Positions 51,090 through 60,700 of a DNA stretch of 64,000 bases are shown here, piece after piece (the stretch's first letter is position 1; each line of letters opens with the position of its first letter). A program made the position numbers and the translations under genes. The stretch spans positions 260,361 through 324,360 of the forward strand of contig NZ_JACRSV010000003.1 of the NCBI RefSeq assembly GCF_014384905.1. The letters run 5' to 3'. Origin of the DNA: Fumia xinanensis (GTDB lineage: Bacteria > Bacillota > Clostridia > Oscillospirales > Ruminococcaceae). Under the pieces are notes generated by a model that saw only the letters and a list, made by a program, of their open reading frames with translations, did no database searches and was not told the DNA's origin.

Positions 51090-51650
51090 ATGAAGCACTT
51101 TATCCTGATTACTTCCCCACCCGCCAGCGGCAAGACCTTTGTGGCAAAACAGCTGGCCAAAATGCTCGGAGAGTGCGTCTATTTGGACAAAGACGCCCTC
51201 ATTCCCCTGTCAAAGCAAATCTTCCAGGTTGCCCGGCAGCCCTTTGACCGGAGCTCAGATTTTTTTGAAGAGCATGTCCGAAACTACGAGTATCTCGCCG
51301 TCATGGACGTGGCGTTTGAGGCGCTGGAGTTTTCCCGCTTTGTGCTCATCAACGCCCCTTTCACCCGGGAACTGAGGGATGAGCAATATCTGATGAATCT
51401 CCGGAAAAAATTAGACGGTATGGACGCAAAGCTGTCAGTACTTTGGGTGCATACCGATATCGAGGTGTGCCGGCAGCGGATGATTGCCCGAAACTCCGAG
51501 CGGGACACCTGGAAGCTCAGCCACTGGGAGGAATATGTGGCGGCGGTGAATTTTGCCCCGCCGCCGCTAACGGGCCTTTGCATCATCGACAATTCCACAG
51601 AGAACTCCTATCAGAAACCTTTGAAAGATTTTATCGATACGCTAAAATAG
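51090..51650 (+). CDS. P-loop AAA/kinase-like protein of unknown substrate
   Basis: The 186-residue protein has Walker A TSPPASGKTFVAK at about 8-20. It also shows LDKDAL (Walker-B-like with Asp) and a lid-type region with arginines (VCRQRMIARNSERDTWK). It resembles the broad AAA_33/zeta-like small-molecule kinase group. The substrate is unknown. It is the last gene of the operon, 8 bases after dapL, followed by a terminator. Confidence 0.75.
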   Translation: MKHFILITSPPASGKTFVAKQLAKMLGECVYLDKDALIPLSKQIFQVARQPFDRSSDFFEEHVRNYEYLAVMDVAFEALEFSRFVLINAPFTRELRDEQYLMNLRKKLDGMDAKLSVLWVHTDIEVCRQRMIARNSERDTWKLSHWEEYVAAVNFAPPPLTGLCIIDNSTENSYQKPLKDFIDTLK

Positions 51651-51656
51651 CTGAAT

Positions 51657-51694
51657 AACGAAAAAACCGTCGGCATTAACCGGCGGTTTTTTCG
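51657..51694 (+). terminator. Bidirectional terminator
   Basis: AAAAAACCG at 51661-51669 pairs with CGGTTTTTT further on, extended inward by GTCGG/CCGGC-type pairs, with T runs on both strands. It separates the nitrogen operon from the converging minus-strand genes. Confidence 0.8.
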
Positions 51695-51695
51695 T

Positions 51696-52595
51696 TTATT
51701 CAGAGTTTTTTTCCTCTGTGACGAATTCGAATCCGGTTTGTGTGCTCACTTCGTCCAGCAGCAGCCGGCCGGATTCGTAAAACCGGAATCTCGCCCTACA
51801 GGAGGGACTTTCGTGGATGGTGCCGGACATTTTTCCCTGTTGGGGAGAAAAAAGAGGGTGGGCGCTCTGGGAAAAAACGTCGATACGCAGCAGGTGTTTT
51901 CCCTGTTTCAGCGTGACGCCGTGAGAGCCGCACCGGAGGATTTTCACGCCGGTATAGGTGGCCATCCGGTACTCCCTCCCATTTAAATACACCATGCCGA
52001 TGCACCCATAAAAATGAAACCCCAGAAACGGAATATCCGCTACCGACACCATAATGGAAGCGGCGGCGTTTAGAAAATGGTTGGAGTGGACCCACAGGTA
52101 CTCTTTTGGAAAGGAACTTCCCCAGTCCTTTTCGATATAGCCGGTGCCGCCCAAAAAATCCAGAGTCCTGCCGTTAATTTGGATGATTCCCTGAAGGGAA
52201 TGGCGCAGGCTGACGACCCCGTGGTTACACTGCATAAAGGGAAGGACGGAAAATGGCCCCATCGCCGGATAAGCAGGCGTTGTAAATTCCCCGAACCGGA
52301 TCGTCCCTTGGATTTTCACTTTGTTGTTTCCGAGTTCCAGGTGAATCCCTTTGGAGCCGAAAATATTGTCCCCAATTTTGCAGAAACGGTGCTTTTGTGG
52401 AAAAACACACCGGCTCATGGGAAAATAAAAGCAGCAGGAGCCGGTGTCTGTGATCGCCTGCACAAAGGCCGACTCACTTCCATCCTCGTCGGTACTGGTG
52501 CCGGGAATCAAAGCTAAAGTTTGAGCGCCGTTTTGCAGTTTGAAGTACCAGCCCTCAAAAAACGGGGCTTTGCCGTTACCGTGAAAGTTTGTCAA
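51696..52595 (-). CDS. Tocopherol cyclase family protein
   Basis: The 299-residue protein contains FFEGWYFKLQ near the N terminus and GYIEKDWGSSFPKEYLWVHSNHF in the middle, both hallmarks of the tocopherol-cyclase (DUF2804/lipocalin-like) family. In bacteria without tocopherol its reaction is unknown; lipid or isoprenoid binding is a guess. The start is TTG at 52593-52595 with GGAGG 9 bases upstream. It overlaps the end of the Rieske oxidoreductase gene by 20 bases, so the two are coupled. Confidence 0.8.
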   Translation of the reverse strand: MTNFHGNGKAPFFEGWYFKLQNGAQTLALIPGTSTDEDGSESAFVQAITDTGSCCFYFPMSRCVFPQKHRFCKIGDNIFGSKGIHLELGNNKVKIQGTIRFGEFTTPAYPAMGPFSVLPFMQCNHGVVSLRHSLQGIIQINGRTLDFLGGTGYIEKDWGSSFPKEYLWVHSNHFLNAAASIMVSVADIPFLGFHFYGCIGMVYLNGREYRMATYTGVKILRCGSHGVTLKQGKHLLRIDVFSQSAHPLFSPQQGKMSGTIHESPSCRARFRFYESGRLLLDEVSTQTGFEFVTEEKNSE

Positions 52596-54018
52596 GCTTG
52601 ATTCCCTCCTCCGCCGGATTCCCGATGAGGTTTCCGTGATAATCGAAACGGGAGCCGTGACAGGGGCAATCCCAGGTGAGTTCGTCGGCGTTCCAACTCA
52701 GTTCGCAGCCCAGATGGGGACATTTTGCCGAGACCAGAAAAACTTCTCCCTTGTCATTTTTATACGCTCCAACCCGTTTCCCTTGATAGCGGATGACGCC
52801 CGCGCCGCCGTTGGGGATGGAAGAAAGCTCCCGCAAAGGCCTGTGGAAGTAGCCTTTGGAAAGTCCCACCGCCGATTCCTTTGCGTGGGAGCTGAGCTCC
52901 GCCATGGACAGTTTGGGGTGAAAGCGGTGAGGGGAAAAAGCTTTGGCGTACTCGTTGTGTTTCCCCATAATGCGGTCTGTGAGGATCTGCGCCGCCGCCA
53001 TAGAACTGGTCATTCCCCATTTGTTGTAGCCGGTGGCCACCAGCAGGTTCGGCGTAGAGCGGGAATAGGCGCCGATATAGGGAATCCCATCCAGGCTCAT
53101 ACAGTCCTGGGCCGACCACTGGGCGGCAATACTGCTCTCGGGGTAAAATTTTGCCGCCGCTTCCTCCAAATGGCGGTAACAGTTCCCCGGATGTTTTCCG
53201 GCGCGGTGCCCCTGGCCTCCCAGCAATAGGAGATCCTCGTGATTGCGGAAGGAATACCCGCTGGAGTTCGCGTCGATGTACATGCCGTCCAGGGTTGCCG
53301 CGTGCCGAAGCGCCAGAACATAAGACCGCTGTTGGTACAGCCGCAGAAAATACCATCCCGGGAAATTGACAAAAGGGTAATGGGCGGCCATCACAACGTA
53401 GTCGGCGGAAACGGTGCCTTTTTCGGTGCTCACCCGCCTTTCTTCGACGGACCGTATTTTTGTTTGCTCAAATATCGTCAGTTTTTTTGCCAGCGGTTCG
53501 ATAAATTTCAGCGGGTGGAACTGAGCCTGTCCCTCGAACCGGACAGCACCTTTCACTGCAAAAGGAAGGGTGACTTCTGAAACGGCGGAGGCAGGGAGGC
53601 CTAATTTTTGCGCCGCCAGGGCTTCCTTTACGATTTGTTCCTCGCTCTCCAGAGAATAGACATAATGAGGCAGCTCTTTGTAGTCGCAGTCGATTTTGAA
53701 CTGCTCGATCATCGAGCGATACTGTCCGATGGCCTGCTGATTGGCCCGGGCGTACATCTCAGCGTGTTCTTTGCCGGCACCTTTTATGAGCTTTTCATAA
53801 ATCAGCCCGTGTTGAGAGGTGATTTTTGCAGTGGTATTCTGAGTAATTCCGCCTGCAATTCGTTCACCATCGATGAGAATGACGTCTGCGTTTTGCTGAG
53901 AGAGCACAAACGCGGTCAATATACCAGTCATACCCCCACCGATGACGATTACATCTGCTTTATCCGGCAGAGGCTTTGGCTCACCGCACTCCAAGTCCAT
54001 TTTCCAAATCGATTCCAT
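52576..54018 (-). CDS. FAD-dependent oxidoreductase with C-terminal Rieske domain
   Basis: The 480-residue protein has a DAO-type FAD domain (DVIVIGGGMTGILTAFVL at about 24-41, later VATGYNKWGMTSSMAA). A C-terminal Rieske 2Fe-2S domain follows (CPHLGC and CPCHGSRF, about 430-460). This fusion occurs in bacteria and cyanobacteria; substrates are unknown, often guessed as amines or lipid-linked compounds. Electrons could run from FAD to the Rieske cluster. Gene overlap with the tocopherol-cyclase-like protein suggests joint function. Confidence 0.9.
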   Translation of the reverse strand: MESIWKMDLECGEPKPLPDKADVIVIGGGMTGILTAFVLSQQNADVILIDGERIAGGITQNTTAKITSQHGLIYEKLIKGAGKEHAEMYARANQQAIGQYRSMIEQFKIDCDYKELPHYVYSLESEEQIVKEALAAQKLGLPASAVSEVTLPFAVKGAVRFEGQAQFHPLKFIEPLAKKLTIFEQTKIRSVEERRVSTEKGTVSADYVVMAAHYPFVNFPGWYFLRLYQQRSYVLALRHAATLDGMYIDANSSGYSFRNHEDLLLLGGQGHRAGKHPGNCYRHLEEAAAKFYPESSIAAQWSAQDCMSLDGIPYIGAYSRSTPNLLVATGYNKWGMTSSMAAAQILTDRIMGKHNEYAKAFSPHRFHPKLSMAELSSHAKESAVGLSKGYFHRPLRELSSIPNGGAGVIRYQGKRVGAYKNDKGEVFLVSAKCPHLGCELSWNADELTWDCPCHGSRFDYHGNLIGNPAEEGIKLDKLSR

Positions 54019-54131
54019 AAATATTTCCTCATTCCTTTATACAATACCATTCTAGTTTTCCTCAAAAGGCGCGATTTAATAGAAAGGTTTCCAAAAAAGT
54101 AAAAAAATTATCTGCGCCCCTAAATTTTTTA

Positions 54132-54159
54132 TTGACAGTTTATTTTATTGTGATATATT
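54132..54159 (+). promoter_or_regulatory. Promoter of the glycerol-1-phosphate dehydrogenase-like gene
   Basis: TTGACA (54132-54137), 16-base spacer, TATATT (54154-54159), in a strongly AT-rich stretch 50 bases before the start. Confidence 0.6.
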
Positions 54160-54208
54160 CAAATAGTAATTAAAATAATTTATATTATCGTATTTTAAGG
54201 TGATCAAT

Positions 54209-55468
54209 ATGGAATTCACACAGCTGGAAAAACACAATTGTATCTGTCAGAAACAACATCATATGGATACCCAAAAAATCGTAGTCGAACCCGATTGCCT
54301 TCAGAACTTGCGGAAATATGCGGAAGAGATAGGGCTTTCAGGGCCGATGGTTGCTGTTTATGATGAAAATACTTATGAGGCCGTAAAGAACTGTCGCCCA
54401 GATTCGGAATATAAGATTGTGCTTTGTGCCCAAGACCTTCATCCCGATGAGAAAGCCGTCAAAACACTAACTAAATTTTTGCAGCATCATCTCGATGTAC
54501 GAGTAATGGCGGCTGTGGGAAGCGGAACGATTCATGATCTTGTCCGATATGTTTCCTATCAAAGAGGAATTCCCTTTGTGTCTTGTCCAACGGCCGCGTC
54601 TGTGGACGGATTTTGCAGCTGTGCAGCTGTCATGACCTTTCAAGGGAAAAAGACTACTTTTCCCGCTAAGGCACCTGTGTTGGTTGTGGCGGACCTCAAC
54701 GTCATACGGGACGCGCCCATGCGGTACACTTTGTCCGGCGTGGGTGACATGCTGGGAAAATACATCAGTCTGGCGGATTGGAAAATAGCCCACTTGCTTA
54801 CGAATGAATATTTCTGTCCCTATCTCTACAGCCTTACTTGGCAGGCTCTGGAGCGCGTCCGCAATAGCTGTTTACAGCTGCGTACCGGTTCCCTCAATGC
54901 TTTTAGGGACTTGACGGAAGGGTTGCTCCTGTCGGGGCTTTCCATCCAAATGTGTGGAAATACCAGACCGGCTTCCGGCGCGGAGCATCACATTTCCCAT
55001 GCCTTAGAAATGGGAATTCCCGTATACAGCGACGCAATGCACGGTGAAAAAGTAGCGGTGGGGACCTGCCTTTGCGCAGAAGTTTACCGTTCGATTGCCA
55101 AAATTGAGGATATTTCGCCTTTGGTATTGCCATACACGCCGATATCAGGATGCTTCCTAAAAAATATTTCGCCTGAATTGCAGGAATTTATTTTACAGGA
55201 AAATGTCGACGATTGCTTGGCGGCGGTCGATCCTTTAAAGCTCACAAGCCGTTGGAGCCAATGCCGAGAGATACTCTTCTCTATTCCCGATTCCCAACAG
55301 CTCCTAATTCTGCTTCAACAATTAGGATGTGTAGACTCTTTAAAAAGTATCGGCGTCTCCGAAGACTTGGCTGAAGAATTGATTCAGCTTTCTCCCTGTG
55401 TGCGCAATCGCCTTACTTTTATGCGGGTTCTTCGAATGATTATGGTTCCGTCAAAAATAAAAATATAA
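54209..55468 (+). CDS. sn-glycerol-1-phosphate dehydrogenase-like protein (AraM/EgsA family)
   Basis: The 419-residue protein has the iron/zinc alcohol dehydrogenase fold with AAVGSGTIHDLVRY (NAD binding), PTAASVDGFCS and the metal ligands in ASGAEHHISHALEM and MHGEKVAVG. Family members make sn-glycerol-1-phosphate from DHAP, the archaeal-type lipid backbone, also in Bacillus (AraM). The start at 54209 has AAGGTG upstream. It is alone, next to initiator tRNA. The substrate in this organism is inferred from family only. Confidence 0.85.
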   Translation: MEFTQLEKHNCICQKQHHMDTQKIVVEPDCLQNLRKYAEEIGLSGPMVAVYDENTYEAVKNCRPDSEYKIVLCAQDLHPDEKAVKTLTKFLQHHLDVRVMAAVGSGTIHDLVRYVSYQRGIPFVSCPTAASVDGFCSCAAVMTFQGKKTTFPAKAPVLVVADLNVIRDAPMRYTLSGVGDMLGKYISLADWKIAHLLTNEYFCPYLYSLTWQALERVRNSCLQLRTGSLNAFRDLTEGLLLSGLSIQMCGNTRPASGAEHHISHALEMGIPVYSDAMHGEKVAVGTCLCAEVYRSIAKIEDISPLVLPYTPISGCFLKNISPELQEFILQENVDDCLAAVDPLKLTSRWSQCREILFSIPDSQQLLILLQQLGCVDSLKSIGVSEDLAEELIQLSPCVRNRLTFMRVLRMIMVPSKIKI

Positions 55469-55498
55469 AGTTTCCATTATTTACTGGCACATTTTGTC

Positions 55499-55527
55499 TT
55501 GACAAATGCTCTTCAATGTGGTATTAT
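55499..55527 (+). promoter_or_regulatory. Promoter of the initiator tRNA gene
   Basis: TTGACA (55499-55504), 17-base spacer, TATTAT (55522-55527), ending 30 bases before the tRNA. Confidence 0.75.
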
Positions 55528-55557
55528 ACTATTTGTCACCGATTGTGGCACAAATAT

Positions 55558-55633
<76 letters not shown>

Positions 55634-55637
55634 TCGA

Positions 55638-55670
55638 GACCTGTAAACAAAAGTTTACAGGTCTTTTTTT
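55638..55670 (+). terminator. Terminator after tRNA-fMet
   Basis: GACCTGTAAAC (55638-55648) pairs with GTTTACAGGTC (55653-55663) around AAAA, followed by seven T. Confidence 0.92.
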
Positions 55671-55704
55671 ATTGTAAAAATTGTGTGGATTTTTTCGTTA
55701 AAAT

Positions 55705-55737
55705 AAGCCAGCCTGAAAAGTTTTATCAGGCTGGCTT
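55705..55737 (-). terminator. Terminator after the first AraC-type gene
   Basis: A perfect 12-bp stem (55705-55716 with 55726-55737) lies just downstream of the minus-strand regulator gene. Confidence 0.75.
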
Positions 55738-55758
55738 TGCAGTTTAATTCACTATAAG

Positions 55759-56565
55759 CTATCTGTGGCGGAATTCTTTGGGGCTAACACCTGTTTTAGC
55801 ACGAAAAACGTTGGAAAAATAATGCTCATCGGAAAAACCGACTTGATAAGCGATTTCTTTGATTTTTAGGGAGGTGTTTTTTAAGTACAATTTAGCTGTC
55901 TCTATCTTCAAGTTGGATGCGTAGTCATAGGGGGTACACTGGAATGCTTTTTTAAAAATCCGTATGGTTTGGGACGGTGAACGATAAATCAATGCTGACA
56001 ATTCATGAATGCTGATATTGCAATTTACATTGCGGTCAATATGATTCTTCAATGCCCTCGCTTCATCCGATACTTCGGACTGGTTTTTTCGTACATGGAT
56101 TGCAATTCTCTGAATGATTTCGTAGAAATAAAGCGTAAGGCGTAAATTGCTTTCACTGGGGCTCAGATCTTTATTTGAGGCGGTGTCAAATACCCTTTTA
56201 AAAATCCCTGATAAATTCAGGTTTTGAATTACATATTCATTTTCGATACCATATAGTTTCAAAAGCTCGTTTGATAGAACACCTCGTACATCTATCCACA
56301 TCCTCACCCACGGATCGTTTTGGTCTGCCCGGCAGGAGTAATCCGAAAAAAGAGGAAAGATACAAATATCCCCTTTAGATGGATAAAATGTATGCCCATT
56401 GATTTCCATTTTTCCTCTGCCCTGCACAATATATTCAATGCAGCAGCTCCAAAAGCATTTTCTTGTCACTACGACGTTTTTGTCCCAATAAGCAGTTCCG
56501 ACCATGGGAATGTATAGCGGCTGCTCTGTTTCAGCAGGCGGCAAATTGATTATATCTTCTCTCAC
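55759..56565 (-). CDS. AraC family transcriptional regulator
   Basis: The 268-residue protein has an N-terminal cupin-like sensor (IEYIVQGRGKMEINGHTFYPSKGDICIFP) and a C-terminal double helix-turn-helix (about 165-265, IKEIAYQVGFSDEHYFSNVFR). The start is GTG at 56563-56565. It is a close paralogue of the next gene (same length, long shared segments such as LSALIYRSPSQTIRIFKKAF). The two lie in tandem upstream of the giant surface-protein gene on the other strand, so they may control it or sugar genes outside the window. Confidence 0.9.
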   Translation of the reverse strand: MREDIINLPPAETEQPLYIPMVGTAYWDKNVVVTRKCFWSCCIEYIVQGRGKMEINGHTFYPSKGDICIFPLFSDYSCRADQNDPWVRMWIDVRGVLSNELLKLYGIENEYVIQNLNLSGIFKRVFDTASNKDLSPSESNLRLTLYFYEIIQRIAIHVRKNQSEVSDEARALKNHIDRNVNCNISIHELSALIYRSPSQTIRIFKKAFQCTPYDYASNLKIETAKLYLKNTSLKIKEIAYQVGFSDEHYFSNVFRAKTGVSPKEFRHR

Positions 56566-56599
56566 GATTCAGCAAACCTCCCTCCGGCAGGATTAGCAG

Positions 56600-57406
56600 C
56601 TACATATTACGGAAATTTTTAGGACTCATCCCAGTTTTGCTTCGAAATACATTAGAAAAATAGTGCTCATCTGAAAAATTCAGTCGATATGCGATTTCCT
56701 TGATTTGCAGTGATGTATTTTTCAAAAAAAGCTTTGCCGCTTCAACCTTTAAATTTAAAGCATAGTCATAAGGGGTACAGCTAAAGGCTTTTTTGAAAAT
56801 TCGAATCGTTTGTGAGGGGGAGCGATAAATAAGAGCAGATAGTTCCTTGATGCTCACATTGCTTTCAATATTTCGATCCAAATAGGTCTTGAGGGCTTTG
56901 GCTTCATTAGAAATTTCATTGCGGTCTTTATGTACGCGTGATGCTATTTTCTGGACAATGTCATGAAAAATCAACGCGGTTTGCTGATTGATATAAACCG
57001 GATCTAATTTTTTATTCCCGGCCATATCAAAAATTTCTTTAAATTGTGGATACAGGTTTAGCTGTTTGATTAGGTAGACGCTTTCAATATCGTAAATACG
57101 AAGCAATTCATAGGGAAGGATCCCTCTTGTGTCAATCCATATTTTTTCCCAAGGGTCGTCCGGATCCGCATAATATACATGATCAGAAAGCAGCGGAAGA
57201 ATATAGATGTCTCCTTGAGACGGATGAAACGTGTTTCCGCCGATTTCAAGTGTACCGGTACCTTTTAAAATATATTCAATACAACAGGTATAAGAGCATT
57301 TGCGGGATATTTTATAACTGCCGTCACAGTAAGAAATTCCCACCACTGGGATATAAAAGGGCTGATCGGAATCCATAGGCGGCAGACTGATGATATCTTC
57401 TCTCAT
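56600..57406 (-). CDS. AraC family transcriptional regulator, tandem paralogue
   Basis: The 268-residue protein has the same layout: sensor domain with IEYILKGTGTLEIGGNTFHPSQGD, then AraC helix-turn-helix (IKEIAYRLNFSDEHYFSNVFRSKTG). Similarity to the neighbour is strong along its whole length, with more difference in the first 160 residues, so ligand specificity has probably diverged after duplication. It is the upstream member of the pair and 34 bases before the other, so both may be one transcript. Confidence 0.9.
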   Translation of the reverse strand: MREDIISLPPMDSDQPFYIPVVGISYCDGSYKISRKCSYTCCIEYILKGTGTLEIGGNTFHPSQGDIYILPLLSDHVYYADPDDPWEKIWIDTRGILPYELLRIYDIESVYLIKQLNLYPQFKEIFDMAGNKKLDPVYINQQTALIFHDIVQKIASRVHKDRNEISNEAKALKTYLDRNIESNVSIKELSALIYRSPSQTIRIFKKAFSCTPYDYALNLKVEAAKLFLKNTSLQIKEIAYRLNFSDEHYFSNVFRSKTGMSPKNFRNM

Positions 57407-57780
57407 GACCTTTCCCCCTTGTTTCGGACAAGTTTTAATTACATTTATTATAGCAAAAGGAGGAAAACATGTAAACTAAATAAAAATTATATAAATATAG
57501 TTAAAATTTATTATAATATATCTGTTCTTAGTATTTTTATTTTGTGTATTAAATATCCTTATTTTTAGTAAATATAAAACTATAAAATTAAAATAAACCA
57601 CTTTTTTCAATGGAAGTAATCGAATAAAGTATAACTATACCATACAAGAAAATCAGCATTTTGATGAGAAAATTGACTAAAATACAGGAAGGAGATTTTG
57701 TTTTAGGCTGTGTGTTCATTATAGGAGAGATGTAACGGACAGTTAACAGTAGAATGGAAAGTTTTTTGAGGAGGAGCATT
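57407..57780. other. AT-rich divergent intergenic region
   Basis: About 370 bases between the AraC pair and the large surface-protein gene. It holds very AT-rich runs, and the GAGGAGG ribosome binding site of the plus-strand gene at its end. I see no gene, hairpin terminator or clear promoter pair. Confidence 0.6.
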
Positions 57781-60700
57781 ATGAACCAAAAGAGATGGAA
57801 AAAACGGCTCAGGACATGTCTATGTTCCATATTGTCTATGGCCTGTGTATTGAGCAGTATACCTGTCAGCGCTGCTTCCGGTGGCGATGCGTTGGTGGAA
57901 TACACAAATATTGCGTTGGGATGTACGTACCAAAGCTCTGCTGAACCGAACCCGTCTTACAGCGACAACGGCGGGGAACTCACGGACGGAGATTACGGAA
58001 GCGCGACCCTTTGGGATGGACGCTGGGTAGGCTTTTCCGGCTATGAGACAGTCGACATTACCATTGATTTGGGAAGCCGGCAAGTGTTTCAGGGCGTGGA
58101 AGCGGTTTTTTTAAACGACGTTGCAGGGGGCGGAGTCAATTATCCCCAGCCGTTTACCTTTTCCTGTTCTGATGACGGTCAGGAATTTAGCGAGTTTCAT
58201 ATGGGAAGAATCCCTTCTGACGCTCCAGAAAACAGCACATACACCTATACATATAAGGGGGCTGCAAATCTGGAAGCGCAGTATGTCCGTTTGAGTTTTC
58301 CGGCCAGCAGCTGGGTTTTCATCGGAGAAATCCGTGTATTGCAGGGAAAACAAATCGCTTTGCCGGAGTATAACATTGCGCAAGGGGCCAGTTATGTCTC
58401 TGATCCACAGCCTCACAGCAGTTTTCCCGATAATGGCGGAGAACTGACCGACGGTATTTCTCCCCCCGCTGACAGTTATGATGGAGGCTGGGTAGGGTAT
58501 TCCGGTATCGATGGAGATGTCAATATTACCGTCGATTTAGGCTCTGTTCAGGAATTTCGCGGCGTGGAGGCTCTCTTTTTAAGAGATGTTCCGGGCGGTG
58601 GTATCGGGTATCCGGATACAGTTTCCTTTTCCTATTCTACAGATGGAAGTCGGTTTACCCAGTATGCTTCGGGACAAAAGCCCTCTGAAACACCCGGCAG
58701 GGGCCTTTTTAACTTCACTCATATTTCATCCAACGCAGTGGAAGCCCAATATGTCCGTCTCACATTTCCGGGGAAGTACTGGGTGCTGGTAGGTGAAATT
58801 CGGGTTTTATCCGATGAGCCTAAGGCCGTAGGACCCCAGAAGCCCAGTGTCGTTGAAAACTTTTCCGACACCATGTCGGCGGCAGAAGGCGACACGGTTA
58901 CCTTAAGTGTTGAGGCTTCTGTTTCCGATGGCGGCACCCTTTCCTATCAGTGGTACAAAGACCAAACGCCAATCGGTACAGACGAAAACAGCCTTGTGAT
59001 TGACAGCGCGGCAGTATCGGATAGCGGGGCCTATTACGTAGAGGTTACAAATACCTTGGATGGTAAAACCACTGAAGCAAGGAGCAAGATTTGTCAGCTC
59101 AACGTGATAAAACAAGGCGCCATTGCCGAAAAGCCGGTCATTGCCGTTGATTTAGACGCTGTGAGACAGGTACAGGAAAAAGAAAATGTCACTCTGTCTG
59201 TGGAGGCCGCCGTTTCCGATGGCGGAACGCTGTCTTATCAGTGGTATAAAGATGGTTCCGCAGTTGGAACAAACAGCGATACTTTTTCCATTGTTTCTGC
59301 ATCCGCTTCTGACAGCGGCAGATATAAAGTAGTTGTTACAAACAACAAGGACGGCGCGGTAAACTCGATAGAAAGCACTGTCTGTGTATTGACGGTTCAA
59401 GTAAAAGAAAATAAAAATATATTGTCCGGCCTTGCCTATCGTACGTCCTGGTCGGATGATACCGCTGTCGAAAACGGTGCCTATATCCATGATGGATTTC
59501 CTGATCAGGCTCGTAAGAAGCTGACCGATGGCCAAAAGAACAGCGATTGGGGAGCCGGCAGCAATGTAGGCTACCACATTGCCGAAAAACCCATCGATAT
59601 TACTTTTACTTTTGATGAAGATAAAAGTTTCCGGGAAATTCAGCTCGGTTCGTTCAATGATGCAGGACCTTCGATTTTCGCCCCCTACCAGATGAAAATT
59701 CAGGCTGAAATCGCTGGGGAGTGGGTCACCATTTTTGAAGGGGAAACTACCTCAAGTGATTCCCGGGCCAATCTGGTATTTGCCGTTTTAGATGATCAGC
59801 CCATTACTGCCGCTGGTTTGCGTTTTGAGCTGCAGGGCAAGGGAGCTTGGATGTTCCTGGACGAAATTGAAGCACTGGAACTAACCAGTGGCGATACTCC
59901 TACCGGTTATTTAGAAGAGGGAGCCGAACCGGTCAACAACAATTTGGCGTTAGGTGTTTCTTACGAAACCTCTTCTCCAGCTCATGAGAATTACCCAGAC
60001 ACCAATGGCACCGAACTGACTGACGGAAAGATCGCCAATTCCAGCTTTTATAGTGGAGCATGGTCAGCATACGTCAACGTTGGGCAGGTGTCGATGACCT
60101 TTGACTTGGGTGCGGCAAAAACCTTTGAGGAAGTGCGGTTGAATACTCTTCAGCATATTGGAGCGGCAATTTGGCTGCCCACCGCTGTATATGTCTACAC
60201 ATCAAATGATAAGGAGAACTGGAAACTGGTCTCTACCGATGGAGTCGGAGCCAGTACCACAGAAAATTTTGTCTACAACTATAAAACTACCATGTACAAA
60301 CCAGAGACAGCCCGATATGTCAAAGTAACAGTAGATCCCAACGGCTGGTTCTTTGTGGATGAAGTGGAAATCCTCGCAAAGTCTCTGGATAATCCCGATG
60401 AGGCGAACAACAACATTGCGATTCGCAAACCCTATACCTCTGACCCAGTTGCGGATGAAGCGCATCCGGACAGCTCTGTCTTGACAAAACTGACCGATGG
60501 ACGAAGTGGACCGCTGGACGCCTCCAATTCTGCTTGGGTCGGCTATAAAAAAGCCTCTAGAAATACTGAAATTACTATCAACTTAGGCTCTATTACAGCT
60601 TTTCAGCAGGTGGATATTCGTTTCTTGAACGATAAAAGCAGTGGTGTTTATCTGCCTTCCGACGTGGCAGTATCCTGTTCTGCTGACGGTTCTTCCTGGA

